Positions 6,781 through 15,311 of a stretch of DNA of 32,253 nucleotides are shown in pieces. This DNA is from Chlorobiaceae bacterium (GTDB taxonomy: Bacteria; Bacteroidota; Chlorobiia; Chlorobiales; Chlorobiaceae). The stretch covers positions 1 to 32,253 of the forward strand of contig JAAXXK010000031.1 in assembly GCA_013334525.1 (NCBI GenBank), in the 5' to 3' direction. Every line of letters begins with the position of its first letter. The stretch's first letter is position 1. The notes under the pieces are model-generated. The model had not been told where the DNA came from and did no database searches. It was given only the letters and a program-made list of their open reading frames with translations. The position numbers were made by a program, and so were the translations under genes.

Positions 6781-8786
6781 AACGTGTAGAGCTCCTTGAT
6801 CAAAGAGTGGTCGACAGAATCGACAGCAGCAGCGTGATCGGTGTCGACATCGGCTCCCGCGGAGCCAAAGCTGTGCTGTTGCATGGCGACGAGCTATATG
6901 TGGCGCAGGTGCCGACCGGCGTCAACATACAGGAAACAGCCGACGAATTGCTCGATGAACTCCTCGATGAGGCCGGTCTTGATCGCGGACAGATACGTTA
7001 CATCGTCGGCACGGGTTTTGGCCGGATCGCGTTGCAGTTCATCGGGATTCCTACAGAGGTCGTTACCGAAATTTCATGCCATGCGATGGGTGCGCATTAC
7101 CTGAACGCGGATACTCGTACGATCATCGATATCGGTGGGCAGGATTCGAAAGCGATACAGGTCGATCCGAAAAACGGCAAGGTCGTCAGGTTCATCATGA
7201 ACGACAAGTGCGCAGCAGGTACCGGCCGTTTTCTCGAAAAAGCAGCAAGCCTGCTGGAGTTCACGATTGCCGAACTTGGCCCGGCAGCCCTGCTCGCCAG
7301 GTCGCATCCCCAGATCAGCAGCCAGTGTGTCGTGTTTGCCGAATCTGAAATCATATCGCACCGTGCGCATGGTGAGACTCGCGAAGCCATTGCTGCCGGT
7401 CTGCACTATGCTTCTGCGCGGCGCGTCAAAAATCTGGTGAGCAAGATTCCGCTTGAAGGGGATTTGGTCTTTACCGGCGGTGTATCCAGCAACGTCGGCA
7501 TGAAAACCGCTCTCGAAGATCTCATCGGATTGCCCATTACCACCCTCAAGCTTGATCCGGTCTATGCGGGCGCATTGGGGGCTGCAGTTTATGCCCAGAA
7601 TTTTTATCTCAGGGATCGTAATGTTTCCGCTGAAAATTCAGCGATACATAAAGCGGATTTCAGTGAACTCATCGAGCGCACGACGCTGGCTGAAAAAGAG
7701 TTTATCGATCGATCGGATGTTAAGAAAGTAGGGTATCTGTGCAGTTACACCCCGATCGAGGTGCTTGCTGCTTCGGGCGTGGCTCATACGCGTCTTATGA
7801 AATGCGGAGACCAGGCGGTTGTTTCCAGCGGGGAGCAGTTCACCAAAAGCGTGTTCTGCGATTTTACAAAAAGTGTCCTGGGTCACTTTGCCGAAAAGAA
7901 CGAGCTTCATACCGGCCTCGATCGAATCGTTTCGTTCTATACCTGCGCATCGATGAAGGCTACCGCCGAGACGATCGATAACTTTTTTGTGCCGACACTT
8001 GGCTATGTAGTGCCCCGCGACGGAAGCCGTGAAGCTGGACGCACGTTTTTCCGCCATGAAATCCTCAATTTCCGCAATGATCTTGCCAAGCTGGGCGGCA
8101 AACAGGTCAGCGACGACGAGTTGTCGGAACAGATACGGCTCTACAACCGGGCACGTGCTCTGATCCGTGAAATTTCTGCACTGCGCAAGCGCGACAATCC
8201 GCCTCTGACCGGGCGCGATTTCCTTGAAATCACCAGGGCCTTCTATAATCTGCAGCCTGAAGCGCAACTCGTATTGCTCGAGGATGTGTATACGCGGCTC
8301 GCGGGTATACCGGAATCCGGGTCGGCACCGTTGCGTCTCATGATGGCCGGCGGCATCGTAGCCGATGGAGATCGGCGAATTCTGGACCTTGTTGAAGACC
8401 AGATCGGCGCACGCATTGTCGTGGAAGACCACTGCTCAGGCCTGGGAGCGTTTTACCACGATACGGACGAGAAGATCGATCCCTGGCAGGCACTTGCCAA
8501 CGCCTATCTCGACAAGGCGCCCTGCGCCCGGCAAACCCCACTCAGCAAACGTCTCGATTTCTCGGTTCAGCTTGCTTCAGAATATCGGGTTCAAGGGGTG
8601 ATCTACCATTATCTCAAGTTCTGTCCATGCTACGGCATGGCCAAAAACAGCTTTGTCCATCGATTCCAGGACCTGGGCCTTCCGGTACTGGAATTGGCCA
8701 GTGATTATTCCCTGGGCGATACAGGCCAGATCAAAACCCGTCTGGAAGCCTTTGTAGAGGTGCTAAAAGAAACACAGGAGAAATGA
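6777..8786 (+). CDS. Fusion of dehydratase activator and 2-hydroxyacyl-CoA dehydratase-like domain
   Basis: A 669-residue two-part protein. Residues 1-280 are a second activator with GVDIGSRGAKAV, DIGGQDSKAI and cluster cysteines C145 and C184 at the same positions as in the preceding gene. Residues from about 315 to the end are a 2-hydroxyacyl-CoA dehydratase D-component-like domain with cysteines in GYLCSY (C322), VFCDF (C361), FYTCAS, EDHCSGLG and KFCPCYGM that could hold an iron-sulfur or double-cubane cluster. It starts with GTG at 6777, overlapping the previous stop. Activator and acceptor are usually separate proteins, so the fusion ties the two. The substrate is unknown; no CoA-transferase or fermentation gene is nearby. 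Confidence 0.9.
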   Translation: MKRVELLDQRVVDRIDSSSVIGVDIGSRGAKAVLLHGDELYVAQVPTGVNIQETADELLDELLDEAGLDRGQIRYIVGTGFGRIALQFIGIPTEVVTEISCHAMGAHYLNADTRTIIDIGGQDSKAIQVDPKNGKVVRFIMNDKCAAGTGRFLEKAASLLEFTIAELGPAALLARSHPQISSQCVVFAESEIISHRAHGETREAIAAGLHYASARRVKNLVSKIPLEGDLVFTGGVSSNVGMKTALEDLIGLPITTLKLDPVYAGALGAAVYAQNFYLRDRNVSAENSAIHKADFSELIERTTLAEKEFIDRSDVKKVGYLCSYTPIEVLAASGVAHTRLMKCGDQAVVSSGEQFTKSVFCDFTKSVLGHFAEKNELHTGLDRIVSFYTCASMKATAETIDNFFVPTLGYVVPRDGSREAGRTFFRHEILNFRNDLAKLGGKQVSDDELSEQIRLYNRARALIREISALRKRDNPPLTGRDFLEITRAFYNLQPEAQLVLLEDVYTRLAGIPESGSAPLRLMMAGGIVADGDRRILDLVEDQIGARIVVEDHCSGLGAFYHDTDEKIDPWQALANAYLDKAPCARQTPLSKRLDFSVQLASEYRVQGVIYHYLKFCPCYGMAKNSFVHRFQDLGLPVLELASDYSLGDTGQIKTRLEAFVEVLKETQEK

Positions 8787-8787
8787 A

Positions 8788-10065
8788 ATGTCGCTGACTA
8801 CTACTGATAAGAGGCTCGTTGAGCCCGTTAAATCGTTTGCTTCGGGTTCTGACATCAGGAATCTGCATAAACTTCATGGTCAGCTCACCTATATCGAACA
8901 GAGCAAAAAGGAGCATGCATACTCACCGGCGGTTGTCAAATTGTATGATCTGGCGTTGAGCTATGTCGCAGATGCCGAAACCCACGCCAGAAACGGCGGG
9001 CGCGTGGCCAGGGTCATGGGCCCATGGATGGCCCCGCTGATGTACGCCATGGACATCGTGCCGATTCCTTTGAATGAACTCGACCGGAGTGGTTCGGACG
9101 ATACCATTACGATAGCCGAGGATCACTTTCAATTGCCAAAGGAAACCTGCTCGATGGTCTCCTCGATGCTGGGTGACCTGTATCTTCACCGGGATCGCCC
9201 GATAAAGGACCTTGTTGTTTTCAACGGCAGGTGCGAACCGCTCAATATCGCCTCGGACCTGGTCGCTGCCGAAGGCTACAGGGTTCATCGCATCGAGGCG
9301 GTCAATCGACCGCTCGACAACGATCCGGAGCGACTTGCCGTAACGGTGCGCTTCCTGGCAGACGAACTCGCGGATCTGGCTATCCGGCTTACCGGCAAGC
9401 CGGTAGACCTGGCGCGGGTTGAATTCGAGATCGCGCGTTCAAACCGCATTCTCGGCAAGGTTCGCCGGATCTTCGATCTGCGCAAGAGCAATCCCCTCTA
9501 TATCAAGACTCTGGGAACCATGTTCATGGTAACGGGCAGCGCAAACTTTTTCGGCAAGCCGGAGCAGTATGAGGCAACCCTCGATCTGCTTATCGAGGAA
9601 TTGATAACGGCTGATTATATCCGGTCGGCGCGCGGAAAGATTGTTCAGCTCGCCTGGGTGGGGGGACGCAGCCCTGCATTCGGTCTTTATAAAACCATCG
9701 ATGATTGCGGTGGCGCAGTCACGGCCTGGGCCACGCCAAACTCCTGGTCACAGGATTGGCCCAGGGCCCGCAATCCCCTGGAATCGATCGCCCTGCAGAT
9801 TCTTGGTAAAACCGGCGGCAATGGTCTGGGCTCACCGGTTCACCGCCTGAAGCCGATCGAACGGCTTGTCAACGAATTCGGGGCCAGCGGCATCATCTTC
9901 TACTCATTTCTCGGCTGCTTCAGGGGAGTTCACCAGGAGATTCAACGAGACCATTTCCAGAAACTGGCCATACCCTCAATCGGCCTGGAAGGCACTTTTC
10001 ATGTCGGGCCGCCTTCAGGTCAGTTGCTGACAAGGATTCGCGCATTCATTGAGATGCTTTCCTAG
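8788..10065 (+). CDS. 2-hydroxyacyl-CoA dehydratase-like second subunit
   Basis: A 425-residue protein of the HgdB/HgdC-like dehydratase-subunit family and the likely partner of the fusion protein upstream. Candidate [4Fe-4S] or double-cubane ligands are C121 (KETCSMV), C149 (NGRCEPLN) and C377 (FLGCFRGVHQEI), matching the three-cysteine pattern of the family. It starts one base after the preceding stop, with ACAGGAG as ribosome site, so all three genes form one operon under box A. These heterodimers either remove water from 2-hydroxyacyl-CoA or, in the double-cubane branch, reduce small molecules. Which applies here cannot be read. Confidence 0.88.
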   Translation: MSLTTTDKRLVEPVKSFASGSDIRNLHKLHGQLTYIEQSKKEHAYSPAVVKLYDLALSYVADAETHARNGGRVARVMGPWMAPLMYAMDIVPIPLNELDRSGSDDTITIAEDHFQLPKETCSMVSSMLGDLYLHRDRPIKDLVVFNGRCEPLNIASDLVAAEGYRVHRIEAVNRPLDNDPERLAVTVRFLADELADLAIRLTGKPVDLARVEFEIARSNRILGKVRRIFDLRKSNPLYIKTLGTMFMVTGSANFFGKPEQYEATLDLLIEELITADYIRSARGKIVQLAWVGGRSPAFGLYKTIDDCGGAVTAWATPNSWSQDWPRARNPLESIALQILGKTGGNGLGSPVHRLKPIERLVNEFGASGIIFYSFLGCFRGVHQEIQRDHFQKLAIPSIGLEGTFHVGPPSGQLLTRIRAFIEMLS

Positions 10066-10305
10066 AGGAGGGATCACCAGAGCGCCGGAATGTAGTCGAA
10101 GGGGATCTGATGATAAATATCTTCAGGCAAGAGTTTTAGGGGTTCAGAAGAAGATTGGCGCAACCCGGTTCAATGGCAGATGGCCTCCGGCATGATGCCG
10201 GCTTGACTGTGCCCGGGATTATTGCGTTCACCACCGCAATGCATTGTCGATTATCAAATACCGTAGAGCAGGATAAGACTGCCATAACCACGCCAAACAA
10301 TTTTC

Positions 10306-11361
10306 ATGACGATGAACAATAAGGTAAAGATTTTGATACCCGCTCTCCTGGCTATTCTGATTGGCGGATCATGGTGGTTCGCAGCAAGAAAGGAGGTGAC
10401 GAAAACAGCGGATGTCGTTATCCGGGAGATCCAGACGACGGCTCCGACGAACTGGGAGCTTGCCAATAAACTGAGCGGTCACGATATCCTGGCCGAAGAG
10501 GGGGTCCGGATTGAACCGGTTACCGCTATTTCAGGAAGCGGGGGCACCATCGCGCTTCAGGCGCTCCTGGCCGGCAACATTGATGTCGGTGGTTCAGCAT
10601 GGCCGGCATTTATCAACATCATTGCTCGTGGCGGCAAGATAAAGGCGGTTATTCCATGGCATGTTTCCACCAGGAACAACGAAGGGGGAACCCAGGGGCT
10701 GGTTGTCCTTGACAGCAGCAGCATTCACACCATCAAGGATCTTGCAGGCAAAAGGATCGGGGTTAATGTGCTTGGTGCGGAAGCGGATTATGTCATACGA
10801 AAGTATCTCAAAAAGAACGGTATTCCATATTCACAGGTTGAACTTGTCATCCTGCCGGTTGACAAACAGGAGCAGATGCTTCGCAAAGGGCAGATCGATG
10901 CCATGTCGTCAGGAGGTATCGGCGGACCCAATTATGAAATGGCGCTTGAGAACGGTGGCGTACGCCAGATTCCCGGTACCACGAACTATGATACCAAGGG
11001 TGAAGCGGTGTTGAGTGCCATCGGGTTCAGGAACGACTTTATTGAGAAACACCCTGATGCCGTCAGGCGGTATGTCCGTGCCTATGACAGGTCGAGGCGA
11101 ATCATTTATGAGGCTTTTCAAAAAGATCCCGGGAGGGTGAGAAACGCTTATGCTGAAGTCAGTATCAAGAGAGGGGCCAATCCGGCTCTCGCAAAGTTTT
11201 TCAGGGCCACAAGCTGGACACCGGACTTTCCGTTGATTGTCGACAAGGATCTCCAGTGGTGGTTTGACCGGTTTGCGGAGGATGGGATCCTCGGAGCGGG
11301 GCAGCTGAAACCTTCGGATATTTATACGAACGAATTCAATCCATCGTATATAAAACAGTGA
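10306..11361 (+). CDS. SsuA/TauA/NitT-like ABC substrate-binding protein
   Basis: A 351-residue periplasmic binding protein. An N-terminal hydrophobic segment (residues 8-26) acts as signal peptide or anchor. There is no lipobox; the protein contains no cysteine. The fold is the aliphatic-sulfonate/nitrate/taurine type, with ALLAGNIDVGG, IKDLAGKRIGVN and a KHPDAVRRYVRAY helix. No permease or ATPase gene lies beside it, so it is an orphan that would need a partner elsewhere. It follows the dehydratase operon by 240 bases that contain nothing recognisable. An ATG six bases further in (10312) is a possible alternative start; neither has a strong ribosome site. It lacks the regulon box. Confidence 0.87.
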   Translation: MTMNNKVKILIPALLAILIGGSWWFAARKEVTKTADVVIREIQTTAPTNWELANKLSGHDILAEEGVRIEPVTAISGSGGTIALQALLAGNIDVGGSAWPAFINIIARGGKIKAVIPWHVSTRNNEGGTQGLVVLDSSSIHTIKDLAGKRIGVNVLGAEADYVIRKYLKKNGIPYSQVELVILPVDKQEQMLRKGQIDAMSSGGIGGPNYEMALENGGVRQIPGTTNYDTKGEAVLSAIGFRNDFIEKHPDAVRRYVRAYDRSRRIIYEAFQKDPGRVRNAYAEVSIKRGANPALAKFFRATSWTPDFPLIVDKDLQWWFDRFAEDGILGAGQLKPSDIYTNEFNPSYIKQ

Positions 11362-11434
11362 CCATACAGGTTGGAAATATCAACAATGGGCAGATCAGGA
11401 TCGGCTGTTTTACGCATCGGCGCTGACTGATTCA

Positions 11435-12658
11435 TCAATGCAGCTGCTGCAGATCCAGCCGACGCAGTTTCGGGGCCAGCCTTGCCGTTGCGGCAACCAC
11501 GGAGAGCGTCATTATCCCGCCGAAAATCACCGATGGAACCAATCCCATCAGACGGGCCGCAATACCGGACTCGAACGCCCCGAGTTCATTGGACGAGCCG
11601 ATAAATATGCCATTTATTGCCGAAACACGCCCGCGCATGACATCGGGTGTCGAGAGCTGTATGATGGTTGTACGCATGACTACCGACACTCCATCGCATA
11701 CCCCTGAGAGCAGAAGCAGGATGGCCGCGACCCATATGTTGGCCGACAGGGCGAAAGAGATCATGCAGATGCCGAATCCTGCCACAGCTCCCAAAAGCCA
11801 GCGGCCACCATGGAGATTGATGGGACGGCGCGCAAGCACAACACCGGTCAACAGCGCACCTATGGCAGGAGCTGCACGAAGGAAGCCAAGTGCCTCAGGC
11901 CCGTAATGAAAGACGTCGGAAATGAATGCAGGCAGCATGGAAACTGCGCCCCCGAACAGGACGGCGAACATGTCGAGTGTTTGTGCTCCAAGGATGAGCT
12001 GGTTGCCGAAGACGAATTGCAAACCCTCACCGATGCTCTTGAAGACGGACGGAGAGTTTTGTGCTGCACGAGGCTCCTTGACATGCATGGATAGCAGGGC
12101 AGCTGCAGCAAACAGGCTCAAAACCGATGCAGTTCCGTAAGTAATTGTTTTGCCAGCCCATGCGACCATGAGACCTCCCAATGCCGGACCCAGCACCAAT
12201 CCCAACTGGAACACGGAAGTGCCGATTCCGGCAGCTCGGGCATAGGCACTTCTCGGAAGGATCAGGGCGAACAGGGAGCTGTAGGATGGGGCGATAAACG
12301 CCCTGGCGATCCCGCCGACGGCAACGGCGCTGTAGAGCCAGATGGTCGGTTTGCCGCTGACGATCCAGCCTCCCGACACTATTGTCAGCGTGAAGGCATT
12401 GCTGGCCAGCAACAGGCTGGCCAGTACACCGAACATGCGTCGGGAGTAGTGATCGATCGCATGACCTGCAAAAGGGGCGCACAGGAAGTAGGGAATGACC
12501 TCTGCCAGACCGATCAATCCAAGTGAAAGGGGGTCATGGGTCAGCTCGTATATGTGCCAGCCTACAACAACGGCTATGATCTGATATGCCAGAGTAATGC
12601 AGATACGAAATGATAACAGCTTGAGAAAAGGGCGATTTGCCGTAACTGAAAATTGCAT
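11435..12658 (-). CDS. MFS exporter, EntS-like family
   Basis: A roughly 407-residue integral membrane protein with about twelve hydrophobic segments, similar in style to the EntS/multidrug MFS exporters. The cytoplasmic loop motif after helix 2 (GHAIDHYSRRMFG) matches the MFS G-x3-D-x-x-R-R signature, and a second MRGRVSAING loop matches the repeat in the C-half. The frame can extend to a TTG at 12688, but the ATG at 12658 places the first helix at the family's usual distance from the N-terminus. Neither has a good ribosome site. It is convergent with the binding-protein gene. A link to the surrounding pathway is only positional. Confidence 0.87.
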   Translation of the reverse strand: MQFSVTANRPFLKLLSFRICITLAYQIIAVVVGWHIYELTHDPLSLGLIGLAEVIPYFLCAPFAGHAIDHYSRRMFGVLASLLLASNAFTLTIVSGGWIVSGKPTIWLYSAVAVGGIARAFIAPSYSSLFALILPRSAYARAAGIGTSVFQLGLVLGPALGGLMVAWAGKTITYGTASVLSLFAAAALLSMHVKEPRAAQNSPSVFKSIGEGLQFVFGNQLILGAQTLDMFAVLFGGAVSMLPAFISDVFHYGPEALGFLRAAPAIGALLTGVVLARRPINLHGGRWLLGAVAGFGICMISFALSANIWVAAILLLLSGVCDGVSVVMRTTIIQLSTPDVMRGRVSAINGIFIGSSNELGAFESGIAARLMGLVPSVIFGGIMTLSVVAATARLAPKLRRLDLQQLH

Positions 12659-12861
12659 GAATAATGGTTGCTTTAACCTGGAGGTCAATCAGGGGGTTTC
12701 GGTTTCCAATGTAAGCTTTTCGGTTCCCTGTCAGGCAGGGCAAAACCAGGGGGCTGCATTTGCCGGAATTGAACGAGTTTGAAAATCAATGCAGGGGTTG
12801 GCCTATGATGGCCCTCTGCCCTTCGCCGGGTCAATTTACGGTACATAATTTAACCAGGGCA

Positions 12862-12903
12862 ATGGAGTTGTCGCAATCACCGCCCAGATTGCGACAACTC
12901 CAT
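12862..12903 (-). other. Perfect 17-pair hairpin downstream of RS1
   Basis: Positions 12862-12878 and 12887-12903 are exact reverse complements around an 8-base loop. The hairpin begins 19 bases beyond the RS1 stop codon. No U tract follows on either strand, so it is more likely a 3'-end stabiliser or processing barrier than a classical terminator, though it could stop transcription. Confidence 0.75.
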
Positions 12904-12922
12904 CCGGATATGGGTAAATGGC

Positions 12923-14179
12923 TCAATTGATGCGTGAAAGGTCGGTATCGGGATGGTTGCCGCAGCGCCTGTAATCGTTGAAATCGATGATCAGCCCATA
13001 TTTTTTCCTGAGCTGGTTAAGTCCTCTTGCCACCCGCACACAATACTCCAATGAAGGACCTGTCTGATCTTCGAGGTCGGAACCCGGGCGAACAGACCAC
13101 GGGCTGCTCCATGTGGTGACCCCTCGTTCGGCAAGGTATTCAGCCTCATCAAGGGTAGCATTAAGGGCGTCCTCCTCACTCGTGTAACCGAATGGCCTGG
13201 CAAGCTCAACGCCGGCGACAATGCCGGTTCCGACATAACCTCTCCCGAAAATGTCGACAGCTGCGACGAGGCGCCGTTTCCACTCTTTGTAACCGATCGC
13301 GTCCGCCTTGCCGGGGCATATCCAGTTGAATTTCTCTTCGTTGAGCACTTCGAGGTCGCTGGTATAGGCCATGACGCCAGTCTCCTCATTCAGGCGCCTC
13401 AACTGCCTTTCGTTGAATGCGGATGTGGTTACGTCTGCAGGAAACTTTTTCGTCGCGAAGTTCTCTCCGATCGCCTGCAGGGTCTCGATGTAGATATCCA
13501 GCTCTTTGTCGAATACCTCATCACCGGCAAGTACTGAACCGCCCGTAATGTGAATGAACGAAAAACGCCCCGGTTCCTTCAGTGCCTCCCGGATGGTTTC
13601 CGATATCTCCTGGGGCTTGTATCGGCTTTTTCCAACCCCCTCCTTTACCTGCTGTTTGTTGTGGCTGTTGATATTGCAGTAACGGCACAGGTTTCCTTTG
13701 GTCCCGAAGTGGCAGTAGCTCGATGCAGTAAGGTCGAGACGTTGCGGACGGGCCGTGACGATCTCTTTCATAGGGATGCCTGATGTGGTAACGAGATCAT
13801 AGTATCGCGGCTTAAGGGTGAGCTCGAGAAACTCGAGAAATTCACCGTTGTCGAACAAAGCCAGTTGTCCGTCGACGAGATCGATGATGTATGGATTTTT
13901 TTCGATAGGGGTCGGATCAGGCAGAATAAGGGTGCCGTCCTTCAACAGGACCGACGAAGGCAACGGCTTGAGCTGACCGTCCCTGGTACCGAAAAGGGTT
14001 CTTCCCCGAACCTGGTGGATCGCCGGATCGACCGAACCCAGGGCGGCATCGGTGTAGTGGACGCCTCGCAGGCGCACGTCGGTTTTGATGATTACAAGGC
14101 GGGGAACATCCGGATATCTGGCTACCACCTCCTGCCTGGTCAATCTCCGTTCTGCTGTTTGTGTTATGGTGTTGGACAT
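12923..14179 (-). CDS. Radical SAM protein RS1, CX8CX2C type
   Basis: A 418-residue protein. The SAM-cluster cysteines are C156, C165 and C168 in CHFGTKGNLCRYC, spaced CX8CX2C instead of the canonical CX3CX2C. A conserved ITGGS motif after the cluster fits the GGE/SAM-binding strand of the family. Further conserved features are NWICPGK near residue 285 and the C-terminal YRRCGNHPDTDLSR, both with cysteines that could bind an auxiliary cluster or act in catalysis. RS1, RS3 and RS4 are full-length, close paralogs. RS1 is a single-gene unit read away from RS2, with box B 282 bases upstream. Substrate unknown. Confidence 0.87.
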   Translation of the reverse strand: MSNTITQTAERRLTRQEVVARYPDVPRLVIIKTDVRLRGVHYTDAALGSVDPAIHQVRGRTLFGTRDGQLKPLPSSVLLKDGTLILPDPTPIEKNPYIIDLVDGQLALFDNGEFLEFLELTLKPRYYDLVTTSGIPMKEIVTARPQRLDLTASSYCHFGTKGNLCRYCNINSHNKQQVKEGVGKSRYKPQEISETIREALKEPGRFSFIHITGGSVLAGDEVFDKELDIYIETLQAIGENFATKKFPADVTTSAFNERQLRRLNEETGVMAYTSDLEVLNEEKFNWICPGKADAIGYKEWKRRLVAAVDIFGRGYVGTGIVAGVELARPFGYTSEEDALNATLDEAEYLAERGVTTWSSPWSVRPGSDLEDQTGPSLEYCVRVARGLNQLRKKYGLIIDFNDYRRCGNHPDTDLSRIN

Positions 14180-14460
14180 GAGATTATTTCATCTATTTGT
14201 TTAACTGCGGATACTTTTTTTATATCTGAACGAATAAATATGCTCCTGTTCCATATGTGCCGGTCGTTACATGAGAGATCTCTTCCAGTGCGATGCCACA
14301 TCGATATGAAAAATATTTCGTTTGGATGTGCGAAGTGCAAAAATGAAAGAATGAAAAACCGGAAAGATATTGCGATTTGTCTTGTTGGAAACTTATGGGG
14401 TCCGCTTTTACGATTAATTGAGGCGAATTGATAATCAATATCAGGTGAGCGGACAAGTTT

Positions 14461-14476
14461 ATACCATAAAAATCCC
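14461..14476 (-). promoter_or_regulatory. Regulon box B (GGGATTTTTATGGTAT)
   Basis: One mismatch to the shared 16-base element, on the minus strand facing RS1. A further GGTAT begins at 14498, 22 bases (two 11-base steps) before the box start at 14476. The match to box F upstream of RS4 continues past the 16-mer: minus-strand 14476-14453 and plus-strand 30049-30072 agree at 23 of 24 positions. Confidence 0.7.
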
Positions 14477-14770
14477 TTATTCATGGGATGCCTATACCGT
14501 CAGGATATTGGACGGACAATTACGATGCTGCGTTTTTGTGACAATCTGTATCATTTCTCCTGAAAACGGATTCATGGTGAAAATCAGGCCAAAGAGGCGT
14601 TTTCTCTCCATTATCAATGAATACAGGGGCTTCAGGGAGTCCTGACTGTTGTTGGCACAGCTGTCCATCCTTGTCATATCATTTCCCAATGCTATTCTGC
14701 AAATGTGAATATGTGATATCTATAATGATCTTCCTGATATAGGGAACAACAATATTTATGCCATGTATAA

Positions 14771-14786
14771 GGTATTTTTATGTGAT
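14771..14786 (+). promoter_or_regulatory. Partial regulon box upstream of RS2
   Basis: GGTATTTTTATGTGAT, 14 of 16 positions of the shared element, with the second GGTAT changed to GTGAT. It lies 139 bases before box C on the same strand and may be an auxiliary or decayed site. Confidence 0.45.
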
Positions 14787-14909
14787 AAGTGATGAGTTTT
14801 TCTTGTTTTTGATCTGCATGAATGATATTGGGTGCGGATGGGATGGCTGATTATTTATCGGAGAGTTGATTTGTGGCTTTGATATGATGGTATAGCTTAC
14901 TGTGTTTAT

Positions 14910-14925
14910 GGTATTTTTATGGTAT
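14910..14925 (+). promoter_or_regulatory. Regulon box C (GGTATTTTTATGGTAT) upstream of RS2-nifHDK-like operon
   Basis: A perfect copy of the shared element. A third GGTAT starts at 14889, 21 bases upstream. It lies 386 bases before the RS2 start codon, the longest leader of the set. Confidence 0.7.
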
Positions 14926-15311
14926 TCGTAAACCTGATATGACAGTTTAATCTTTAAATATCATAACTATCATCATGCTTCGGCGTGGTTTGGATATCAT
15001 TGCGGACTCTTCGAGGAATTATATCAGCCATAAACGGCATCGGTATTCTCCTTCCCGCGAATAAATATGGACTTTCGGCATATGAAAACGGTATCCCGCA
15101 CTCCTTGCCGGTGATACCATACCTGACTCTCCTGGTCTCAGTATGAGGGATCTGTTCGCTGGGACCAGAAATCAGGTCTGGTTTGAAGAGGAAAGCAGGC
15201 GACGACGAAAAGATCTGATTCCTGTCTTTCATCTCTTTCTGTACGGAGTTGCCTGCAAAGGTCGATTTACTTGAACAAACAATCTCAATCAAGAACGGAG
15301 CGATATAACCC

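Larger units (their letters stand above)
14180..15311. other. 1.1-kb divergent regulatory region between RS1 and RS2
   Basis: A long A+T-rich region with no gene I can support. Short frames such as 14418-14645 (plus) and 14954-15313 (minus) have no family resemblance. It carries box B facing RS1, two boxes facing RS2, and several imperfect inverted repeats, including GTCCGCT (14400-14406) with AGCGGAC (14448-14454) in the RS1 leader. It could also hide a small RNA, but nothing specific shows one. Confidence 0.6.

Noticed and set aside
7638-8432. 264-codon minus-strand frame
   Set aside because: Antisense shadow of the activator-dehydratase fusion, whose motifs are clear on the plus strand.
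10252-10262. GGTATTT on the minus strand before the binding-protein gene
   Set aside because: It faces away from the gene and has no second GGTAT at 11 bases.
14652-14666. Sigma-54 promoter (TGGCAC)
   Set aside because: No TTGC element at the required distance; single-half matches are expected by chance.
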